NCBI GenBank assembly: GCA_021613375.1
Contig: CM038709.1
Coordinates: 40,682,656-40,746,655 of the forward strand
From: Megaleporinus macrocephalus
Taxonomy: Eukaryota > Chordata > Actinopteri > Characiformes > Anostomidae
Direction: 5' to 3'
Length of the DNA: 64,000 nucleotides
The translations under genes were made by a program, and so were the position numbers. Shown one piece after another: positions 55,940 to 64,000 of this stretch. The notes under the pieces were generated by a model. It was not told the origin of the DNA. It saw only the letters and a list, made by a program, of their open reading frames with translations, and did not search any database. How positions within the stretch are numbered: the stretch's first letter is position 1; every line of letters begins with the position of its first letter.

Positions 55940-56245
55940 CTCAGGCAACACAGCATCAGTATTTGTGAGGTGAGGTACTGGGACCTGGCTTGCAATCAAC
56001 ATTCCAGTTTATCCCAAAGGAGTTGAGGTCAAGGACCTGTGCAGGCCACTGCAGTTCCTCCTTGCCAAACTCATCAAATCATGTCTTTTTCGGCACTCAC
56101 ATTGTCCAAAGGGCTACACAGTAATGCTGTAACAGGAAAAGATTTTTCCCAACCTGCCAACAGAGGTTTAATTATATAAATGTCTTTGTATGCTGTAGCA
56201 TTAACTTCACATTCTGTGAAACTAAGGGGCCTGAGAAATGGGTCC
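55940..56245 (-). mobile_element. Tc1-like transposon remnant
   Basis: CATTCCAGTTTATCCCAAAG, GAGTTGAGGTCAAGGACCTG, GTGCAGGCCACTGCAGTTCC, CCAAACTCATCAAATCATGT and AATGTCTTTGTATGCTGTAG are reverse-complement pieces of the C-terminal transposase region of the Tc1-like family also seen at 29009. No open frame is left. Confidence 0.75.
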
Positions 56246-56350
56246 AATAGATTGTTGGTACTACCTTCTGTTCTCTGGGGTGAGGGGGTGGAGGTGTGGA
56301 TGGTACTTGTGTGCCTACCAGTATTGAGACCAAATCTATGGCCTTGATTT

Positions 56351-56562
56351 ATATATCTTCACTGTCCAATAAAAAAACAAGCATCTAAAATATAGCAAAT
56401 GTCAGCTTTACAGGAGAGGCCAAAAACTGTCTTTACTTTCAATGTAAGTCTATGGAACCAGGAATCTTTTAAAGTCATTTTGAAGCATTTCTATTTGCCC
56501 ATTCTTATACAGTGTGAATGACATTGGCTGTGTTCAAAAGACATGGAAAAATGAAAAGCGAT
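56351..56562 (+). mobile_element. Copy 7 of the small palindromic MITE, right end missing
   Basis: TCTTCACTGTCCAATAAAAA, CAGCTTTACAGGAGAGGCCA, CTTTACTTTCAATGTAAGTC and GGAACCAGGAATCTTTTAAA match copy 4 in order. The right inverted repeat is lost. Confidence 0.77.
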
Positions 56563-57858
56563 AATTATAATAATTAATAAAAATAATCCATATAACTGTT
56601 TTGTATGTATATTCCAACTTAATATGTTTTCCTTAGAGTGAAGAGGAGGCAAATAAAAACAACAGCAGCATTCCCATTGCTATAGCTGTTCCTGAGTGAT
56701 CAAAAAACACATTTTATAGACTTTCTAAAGATTCAGATTCAGTATGGACGGAATGTCGATCTTAAAAACATAATATTTTATCAATTTGCCGCAGTTTGCA
56801 CTAATTACTCGTTAAGCTCCATGTAAACACTTCAGCTGAGTGACCTTCCGCCGCTGTGCTGTTATGTTGTGCTACGCGCAGGTAAATGTGTGCTTGAGCA
56901 AATGCGCATCTCCACATGATTGCAGTACTTAGTCTAATTAGTTCTAATATTCTAATAAAACGAAGATCACGAGCAGAAATGAAAAAAAGCTTTCAGGAAA
57001 AGCTTTTTTCAGACGTTCCGTTCCCTCCACCTACATCTGCGGCTAAACTGGGCGGGGGGCGGCGGTGGTGGGGCATACTGAGGGGAGAGCTAGTTAAGAA
57101 TGGTATGCATTCGCCGCTGTCTGCAAGTTTCGCTAATTAGCTAAAGTGACAACGTGTTAAAAATTCAGCGCCGAACATGAAAAGTTTGCTGAGTTTCCTA
57201 GCAACCCAGGACTTGCCATCACACATCATTACGGCTGTGGATAATGAACAAAGGTGTGCGAGCTTCCTTTCTTAACAAGTGCGCCTATGCTAGTTCCATT
57301 ATTCTGTCCACAGGCAGAGTTGGAGAACAAAGCAGTTCTCAAATATGGATATATAAACTAAAGTATTAGCCTTTCCTACATATTAGCCAACCTCATTCCT
57401 CCAGTCTGCCACTGTTACAAGCGTATAAATGACCTTCTGTTGTTTTCACGAACGCCGAGCTTTTAAATAAGCTCATTCAACACAGTAATCAGAAATGCCT
57501 TCCATGGTAGGCTAAGGGAAGGGCTGTGTGAGATGAACTGAGCTGACCCTGTTTGTTCCCTGTGTGTGTGGGTTAGCAGTTTAGCTGTGAAGGAATGTAG
57601 CAGTGGCATTAACGGTGTACTGCAAGAATTCGGCAGCACCTCTCTGGAGATCAGGGCTGGTATATCAGAGCTCAGAGGTTCTGAAACAGTGGAGGCAATT
57701 ACAGTTTAGTTCCACTGTTAATTAAGGCCTCTTATATCAGGACAATGTTGAAGACCTAGATGCACCAAACCTTGTACACATTATTAGTAATATATAAGAA
57801 TAAGTATGTTGGTGCACACCATTGCCATTCTCAGGCATTATAATACCCTTGGGGTGTT
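56563..57858. other. Long unique island
   Basis: No repeats are recognised. 56820-57130 has a more balanced composition and a G-rich patch (GGCGGGGGGCGGCGGTGGTG at about 57050). It may hold a conserved non-coding element. No exon I can defend. Confidence 0.4.
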
Positions 57859-58745
57859 TTACAGACATGGGACCTAGTCACTAAGTTGCAAGTAACAAGT
57901 CTTGACAATCAAGTCCCGAGTCAAGTTGCAAGTCAATACAAGTGAGTCCTAGTCAAGTCCCAAGTCTTAAACTTCAAGTCCTAGTCAAGTCACCAGATGT
58001 AACATCATTTCAGTATTTAACACAGGTGATGCAGTTGATTAGTAGTATATTAAACTGAAATTAATATAACATTAACATTCTTAAAGTTTCTATTATAACA
58101 AAAATAACCTGCATATGGAATTAGATCATTTCAAGCAGTTCTAATCACGAATCACCTCATTACCAGTCCATTACCCAGTTAAAACTGGTATTGAAGCAGA
58201 AAAAACACTAAAATGTGAGGCAGTGGGCCTCGAAGGCAGAGGCTGAGAAACAATGCACTGTATGGAAGCATCAATACACTTTACATCTACAGGAATTTTA
58301 ATAATCACATTCTAAACCCATAAGCATTAATATCTGGACCCGGTCTTTCAGTTCTAACAGCATGTGTGAACTCCGCAGTAGCTCTGCATGGACTGATCAG
58401 TGTTTGTACTGTTCTGCACTACTTGAACACTTCCTGTCTAAGATGCTGAGCTTCCTAAATGCTCTAATGTTTCAGTAAAGTTCTCAGTGGACGGTGGAAT
58501 ATCTAGGAGGGATGAACAGAGGGATAGAGCTTCCTTCACATTAGCTGTTTCTATCATTATGCCGCTAAGTTTGCTAAATAAGTTTGTTAAAATAGGCTGG
58601 CGAGTCTTTTCAAGTCTTAAAGCCCAAGTCCGATTCCAATTCCAAGTCAGTACATGTAAAGCCTAAGTCAAGTCGCAGGTCTTCAGTGATGTCAAGTCAC
58701 AAGTCATCAGTTTAGCAACTCGAGTCCACACGTCTGGTGTTTTAT
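57859..58745. mobile_element. Element with CAAGTC-rich inverted ends
   Basis: The left 57866-58005 (AGTCCCGAGTCAAGTTGCAA, CAAGTCCTAGTCAAGTCACC) and right 58605-58735 (AAGCCCAAGTCCGATTCCAA, AGTCAAGTCGCAGGTCTTCA) are built from AAGTC words typical of a fish hAT-like non-autonomous repeat. The 58010-58600 interior is unique-looking. Exact termini are uncertain. Confidence 0.55.
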
Positions 58746-59035
58746 GCCCATAAAGTAGCTTAGAAGTACACATATACAATGAGTCGTCCTTAAAAGCTGG
58801 TGAGGCCTGTAGAATTTTTTTATAGTTCTGTTTAAAAACAAGTCTAAAAGTAGATAAAGAGATCCTAATTGAACAAACAAGACAAAACGTTGAACTTGTT
58901 GTTTGTTGAGTAAAATGAACCAGTGTTACATATCTGTTAGTGGAAAAAACATTGCATTTAATATCTGATGTGACTCACTTGTGCAGCAATAATGTACATA
59001 TATATGTATATGTACATATCTGGTAAACATTTATC
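58746..59035. other. AT-rich stretch with palindromic TACATATATATGTA
   Basis: GTACATATATATGTATATGTAC text at about 58993-59016 is palindromic. Nothing else is recognised. Confidence 0.4.
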
Positions 59036-59476
59036 AGTTGGAGAAATTTGGAATTTGGAAGCTTGCAGGAATTTTAGCCCATTCCTCAGTACAGAACAGC
59101 TTGAACTCTGGGATGTTGGTTTGGGTTTCATTGGATCAGGTCCTTCCACAACATTTCTATAGCATTCAGGTTAGAACTCGACCACTCCAAAACATTTACT
59201 GTAACCCTTCTTTGGTAGACTGGCTTGTATACTTAGGGCAGATGTCCTTACATTTTCCTTTGGAATATTCTGGTCTAAATCAGAGCTTACTGTTCCATCA
59301 ATGATGACGGCATGCACCAGATTAATCAAAACAGGCCCAAGCCTTAATACTGCCACCACCATGTTTCCAAGATGGGATATGATTCTTATGTTGGGCTGCA
59401 GTGTTTTCCTTGCTACAGGCACAATGGTTGGCATTTAAACCAAAAAGTTCTATTTTGGTCTTAATGTGGTCCACTA
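59036..59476 (-). mobile_element. Tc1-like transposon remnant
   Basis: GGAATTTTAGCCCATTCCTC, CATTCAGGTTAGAACTCGAC, CAGATGTCCTTACATTTTCC, ACTGCCACCACCATGTTTCC and CCAAAAAGTTCTATTTTGGT are pieces of a Tc1-like transposase gene read from its complement. CTGCCACCACCATGTTT is a strong family mark. No open frame remains. Confidence 0.75.
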
Positions 59477-59681
59477 ACTTGCTTAGGCAGCAGTGTTGTT
59501 TTTAGAGACCCTTGTTTTAATTGCTTCCTTTTATAATTTTATTTTATATTTTGCATACATAATTAATTCATTATAGTTAATGGCTACTGCTTTTTAAGTG
59601 TCGATACAGCCAATTAAGCAATTACTCAACATTGTTTTTTCAACTAGTATGTGTTTACAGTATTGTCTACATGAGCAAAAG

Positions 59682-59846
59682 ACAACAACATTAACTAATG
59701 CAGTGTTATACAAAGTGTTATTCATATAAAGATACTACACTATTAATGATAACTAATGTTAAGTGAACAACTACTTTTTAATAGTGCAGTATCTTCATAT
59801 AAATAACACTTTATATAAAATTAACGTTAATAGTTAATGTAGTTGT
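59682..59846. mobile_element. ~165 bp palindromic MITE-like element
   Basis: The left arm (ACAACAACATTAACTAATGC then AAGTGTTATTCATATAAAGA and TACTACACTATTA) pairs with the right arm read in reverse complement (ACAACTACATTAACTATTAA, AAGTGTTATTTATATGAAGA, TACTGCACTATTA). About 33 bp lie between the arms. Confidence 0.75.
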
Positions 59847-60256
59847 TACATTCTGTTATTTAACAGTAATTAACCATTTTTAATGTGTTAATTCATTTTA
59901 ACTAATTCATTTTAACTAGTGTTGTTAGTTAGTCAACAATACTCAATGAAAATTGGTACCGTTTCAGCCTATTATTCCTCCTCCACCAAACCTCCATAGG
60001 CACTTAGGTAAGTATTACTCTGCAGCACCCACCAAACCTAGAAAAGTCAGAACACCACATGATGACAGTTTAATGGTTCTGCTCTATCCCAGATCCCAAA
60101 GTACTAGGTTAAAGCAAAACTATGGAACTTCTTGGTAAGCCTCAAGGAATGTGATAAGAAACACTAATCTTAGGCTTGTGTGTGGCTTTTGACATCCACT
60201 TAGTCAAACTCCCAGAAAGCCGTTGCTGCCAGAGGTTGTTTTCACTTATGTCAGTA

Positions 60257-60270
60257 CACATAGAGGGCAG
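60257..60270 (+). promoter_or_regulatory. Weak CTCF-like motif
   Basis: CACATAGAGGGCAG matches about 11 of 14 consensus positions. A similar word on the opposite strand lies about 470 bp downstream, in convergent orientation. Confidence 0.22.
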
Positions 60271-60728
60271 TGCAAAAACAGAATAGAGGTGATGAAGATG
60301 AGGAGTCTGTACTGCACTAGTTTAGGTGATACTAAGAAAGAAGTATATAAACATCACGTTGTAACATATGCTTCACATGATTCTGATGTTATGTAGAGCA
60401 ATTTTAACTGAACTCTAATATTAGCTGCTATCGAGACAGCAGATATATGAACTAACTTCTTGTCCAGATACACTTCTACTCAAGAACACAAATGAAAACA
60501 TACAAAATTGTTTGATTTTCTTGTACTGTTCTGTGGATTAACCAGCAACAGATATTCAACCCCGCCACCTCTCATCACTAAAGTTACGGCTGTTTACTTT
60601 TAAATCTATCACCGGTGTTCACCCACAGATCACCGGTACACAATCATCATCATGTTACATATTCCATGTGGTTCAACTGATTTTGAGTTGTAAATAACAA
60701 CTCCATATATATTTTGAGAGAGTGTGAT

Positions 60729-60742
60729 AGCGCCCTCTATGT
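60729..60742 (-). promoter_or_regulatory. Weak CTCF-like motif
   Basis: On the minus strand CACATAGAGGGCGC matches about 11 of 14 positions. It is the convergent partner of the motif near 60257. Confidence 0.22.
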
Positions 60743-61466
60743 GGAAAGTCACTTTGGGCCCCTCTAGCTGCGGTTCACACCCTAACAGCACAGTGGGGTG
60801 ACATGACTCGCAAACAACCTATCCTCTAGTGTTAGACTAGTCTTCAGCCATTATGAGCTTGTGTGGTCCACCGCTTTGTGGCCGAGCTGTCAATTTTCTC
60901 TTTATAATAACAGAACTTACAGTCGACTAGGACAGCTCTAGCGGGAAGAAAAGTGATGAGCTAAATTATTATATTTGTGTTATTTAATTTCATGGCCTCA
61001 TTGAAAAATCACCAAGCCCTTCAGTACAAACCATTCTACCGTTGGTGTCTCACGATCGCATGGCTGCATGCTGGTGAATTTGATGAATCTTAGCAATGAG
61101 ATTGATAGAAATATCCAAAAAAAAAAATATATGAAAGACACCCATTGATAAATAAGGCTGGTCCAAACGTTTGACGGATATTGTATATGCACAGTTTCAG
61201 TCGTATTCATATCTACGTGTTTGTGCTTGCCCTCCATTCTGCCGAAGATCCTGCTTTAAATGTATAGGCGTATCTCTCAGTGGAAATTAAACATCTCCCA
61301 TAGCCTATAAATGTTAATTTAAATCCTGCCGACTAACGGAGTATTGTTGTCTGGGGAATCCGGCCCTAATCCACAGATGCCTCAGCAAACTTCATATGAT
61401 GATTAGGTATGCTCTACTGAACTGAGGACGGGCAGGCTCCAGAAATATGTGCTTGTGATTGCAATG

Positions 61467-61469
<3 letters not shown>

Positions 61470-61514
<45 letters not shown>
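61470..61514. repeat. (TC)n microsatellite
   Basis: About 22 uninterrupted TC units. Confidence 0.96.
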
Positions 61515-61515
<1 letters not shown>

Positions 61516-61576
61516 GTTTTCTATTTCAGTCTGTTTACGTCTCTCTCACTCTTATTGAAATAGGTTATAGTAGATA

Positions 61577-61608
61577 GTATGTGTGCATATATATATATGC
61601 ACACATAC
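61577..61608. repeat. 32 bp perfect palindrome
   Basis: The segment reads the same on both strands. Each half is GTATGTGTGCATATAT. It abuts a possible element start (ACAGGGTGAGTCAAAAGTCT). Confidence 0.92.
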
Positions 61609-61850
61609 AGGGTGAGTCAAAAGTCTCAGATCTGCGTTCAGCACCAGGGACAGCACATGGAATATGTTGTTTAATGTGGTTGTTGTTGCAACTTTCTGTG
61701 TTGATAATGTTTGAACCACAAGAGATATTGCAAATATGATTGCAGCAATTGATTTCTGAGACAATTCCAATCTTCTTCGATCTGCTATGTGACCACTTTC
61801 CCATTGGAGGCTTTCAAGATGGTGGCCATGTTTGGGACCCCTCACCCATT
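61607..61850. mobile_element. Possible mariner-like element end
   Basis: ACAGGGTGAGTCAAAAGTCT resembles termini of mariner-related elements, and GAGACAATTCCAATCTTCTT with GGCTTTCAAGATGGTGGCCA could be transposon text. The right boundary is not found and no transposase motif is evident. Confidence 0.35.
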
Positions 61851-62071
61851 ACTTGCTAGCATGGGCATGGTAGTGGGGGAAAAGTGGACCTGACTACCCA
61901 GGGCATGAGTAGGGAGAGGGGCCCATGAAAATCCTGATTTATTTTCTTTGCTTATGTTCTCGTGCACTGGCATGGATAGGGGCCCACTCACATTGGGAGT
62001 GTACAGGGCCCAGAATTTGCTGCTACGCCCCTGCTTGCTAGGGTATTTATATACGTCATTATCCCTTTGGG

Positions 62072-62072
<1 letters not shown>

Positions 62073-62141
<69 letters not shown>
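62073..62141. repeat. (TA)n microsatellite
   Basis: About 33 uninterrupted units. Confidence 0.97.
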
Positions 62142-62145
<4 letters not shown>

Positions 62146-62229
62146 CTATTTATGTTAATGGTTAATGGTTCCCTATACTGCTCACCCAATTAATAATCTG
62201 CATTTAGTCTACACTTTGAGCTCATACTC

Positions 62230-62420
62230 ATTATTTAGTTGGCTTAACACCACACATTAGTAACCAGCTGGGATACCACAGCAAAAGGCTTAACAACACT
62301 CTAGCAACCTCCCAGAATAGCATAGCAGCCATCTAACATCACCTTGGCTTCTTCCTAGGATACCATACCATAACCTGGAATGCCTTGCAACACCTCTTGA
62401 GATGCCATAGCAGAGGTCTG
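62230..62420 (+). repeat. Short CCACC-type minisatellite
   Basis: AGTAACCAGCTGGGATACCA, CAACACTCTAGCAACCTCCC and TTCCTAGGATACCATACCAT are degenerate units of the 9130 family, about four to five. Confidence 0.7.
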
Positions 62421-63512
62421 GCAGAGCACTGTAGCAAAGACCTGGAACAGCACAGGAACAACTTTAAATCCAGCTTAAAGTTCAATCACAAACTTTTAGC
62501 TTCTATTTCAATTCTAAACTGCTGTGGTAGACAATCACAACGTCCAGAGAAATCTGGAAAGAACTGGTGTCTGACTACAAATGCCATTACAGTCATGGTA
62601 CTGCTAATGTGTAATGACATGAGATATTCAATATGATATATGTAATTACTATCAAGTCATTTTTATGTAATTACATAAGAAGAGGCAAAAAAAAAAATTG
62701 ATACACATGTGCAACTACAAAAGCTATACTGCTGCAATCCAGCCATAACAATGGCTACATCATTAGTAGTTACACTGTCTATTATTCCTCCTCTACCAAA
62801 CTAAAGCTAGGCCATCAGCAAACTGATAAAGCATTTGGAAGCATCTTATTGGCCAAAACGTTGTGGTACTTTGAGTTTATTCAGTGTGGTGGGCACCAGA
62901 TGCTAAAAAGAACCTAATCTATTGCTTTACCTGTGACTAGTCCATGAATCAGGTGTCTGGCATAGCTGAGGTTCAGAAAGATGCACGCAAGCTCTTATAC
63001 GTATTGCAGTGGATGTCAAATTTTGTTTGGTTCTTTCTTTGTACACTGAGACTGCAGCCCATCTGCTGATACATATTTGTGTTAGTCATCCTCTTACCCT
63101 TCATCAGTGATCAGTTTCTGACCACCGCGCTGGTCTTGGCCGGATTTTTTGGGTGTTGGACTGCGTTCAGCTCAGCAGCGATACTGACATGTAAAAATTA
63201 AATACTGTGCCAACATCTCAAAGTAAACACAATCATAAAAAGTGGAGACATTAGAGCCTTCCGAGAAAGTAATCCAAGTGAGTTATCATCCAGGCTAATA
63301 GCTCAGTCCCCCAGAAGTTTAATTAAAATCACGGAGCGAATCTTGTAGAAGAGAAAACACAAAAATCATCCACATACAAACCATAAAATAGGCAAAAGCA
63401 TAACAGGTTCAGTCCTTTTTATGGAGACTATAACACAAATGCAACTATGCCTATTTTGGAGTGGCCCTCATTAAAATAATGCTTTTTTGCTTCAATAACA
63501 TTGCTGGAACAC
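62421..63512. other. Unique stretch
   Basis: No gene or repeat family is recognised. There is a poly-A run near 62688. Short frames have no known domain. Confidence 0.4.
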
Positions 63513-63770
63513 ACTATCAGTCAAAGGTTGGGACACACCTACCCAGTATGTATTTCTTGTTATTACTGTAATAGTAATAATATTAGTAAATAATTTTAAA
63601 GACATCAAAACTATAAAACAACACATATGGAATTATTACTGGAGCATAAAAAATCTGGTTGTGGTTTAAAGAATGTTTCTAGTGTCTCTTATAAATTAGC
63701 TCCTTTGCTCTGATGCAGGTTTACATACATTTAACATTCTGGCCAGCAGCTTCATGAGGAGACACATGAG
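63513..63770 (-). mobile_element. Tc1-like transposon end and C-terminal remnant
   Basis: CACTATCAGTCAAAGGTTGG followed by GACACACCTAC is a well-known Tc1-like terminus in fish. AAAGACATCAAAACTATAAA and ACACATATGGAATTATTACT follow, then CAGCAGCTTCATGAGGAGAC, which read in complement corresponds to the end of the transposase gene. The remainder is lost. Confidence 0.77.
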
Positions 63771-63884
63771 CTGCTTCTCTAACAGAACTGAAGAAGAAGA
63801 TCTGAGGAAGAAGGTCTACATGCTAAGATCTTGTCATAAACAGTTTTGGTTGGTTTGTAAATAATATGCCAATGTCAATTTTTA

Positions 63885-64000
63885 TTTAAGTTTCCTCCGG
63901 GTGCCCACAAAGACATGAATGTTAGGTTGATTGGTCAGTATAAATTGCCTATAGGTGTGAGTAAGTGTGTTGGCCATACAATGGAATTGCGACCTGTCCA
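63885..64000 (+). mobile_element. V-SINE/DANA-type SINE fragment, cut by window end
   Basis: GTTTCCTCCGGGTGCCCACA, AAGACATGAATGTTAGGTTG, TATAAATTGCCTATAGGTGT and GGAATTGCGACCTGTCCA run in order. The head is absent and the tail lies beyond the window. Confidence 0.86.

Larger units (their letters stand above)
59847..61470. other. Long unique stretch
   Basis: AT-rich to balanced DNA without recognised repeats. 61250-61460 is one of the more gene-like-composition islands. Short frames have no known domain. Two possible CTCF-type words are listed separately. Confidence 0.4.

Overview
The window looks like teleost fish nuclear DNA, probably from an ostariophysan such as a characiform or catfish. 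That placement rests on the mix of interspersed repeats: Tc1-like transposons, V-SINE/DANA-type SINEs, Rex/CR1-type LINE 3' ends, hAT and gypsy fragments, and long palindromic MITEs I know from fish genomes. I find no intact host protein-coding gene, no rRNA or tRNA gene and no CRISPR array. Nearly every open reading frame is a by-product of tandem repeats (for example the Tyr/Ile runs from TA dinucleotides) or of short unique DNA. The only reading frames with recognisable protein homology are decayed pieces of transposable elements. I read the window as a gene desert or a very large intron, rich in minisatellites and nested transposons, with islands of unique sequence that may include conserved non-coding elements.

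Layout. 1-2560: satellite of 37-38 bp units, most carrying an XbaI-type TCTAGA. 2561-4280: mostly unique. 4281-5640: 41/42 bp dimeric minisatellite with a decaying tail. 6494-8175: three MITE-type elements, one inserted into another. 9130-9870: CCACC-type minisatellite and ATT repeats. 9871-13910: largely unique, with TA repeats, Tc1 and LINE fragments. 13912-14500: CR1/Rex1-like LINE 3' end. 14738-15790: long inverted ATT/AAT tracts and a reverse-oriented CCACC minisatellite. 16666-18795: a SINE whose tRNA-like A-box region is amplified about 20 times, followed by a ~600 bp unit present three times. 20031-23504: TA arrays, a small palindromic MITE, and a Tc1-like element invaded by a long palindromic MITE. 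24301-25304: a second copy of the 7407-8117 element, in which one internal 36 bp motif has expanded to about 19 copies. 25885-28110: 35 bp satellite with a homogeneous core. 29010-29640: Tc1 remnant holding four telomere-type repeats. 30785-31915 and 32868-33915: two arrays of TTAGGT-like units. 36165-36940: transposon and LINE tails. 39570-41937: hAT-type element split by a LINE whose 3' region holds a ~55 bp VNTR. 42045-47060: CCACC minisatellite, a 270 bp duplication, Tc1-derived MITEs, a gypsy RNase H fragment and a hAT-like MITE. 48595-50205: CCAAT-containing minisatellite. 50553-64000: MITEs, Tc1 fragments, SINEs and unique islands.

There is no operon or pathway here. What links the parts is recurrent nesting: elements inserted into elements, and minisatellites that appear to have grown from short motifs inside transposable elements. 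I could not run database searches. Family names below come from recognising motifs by eye, and copy numbers are estimates from unit length.
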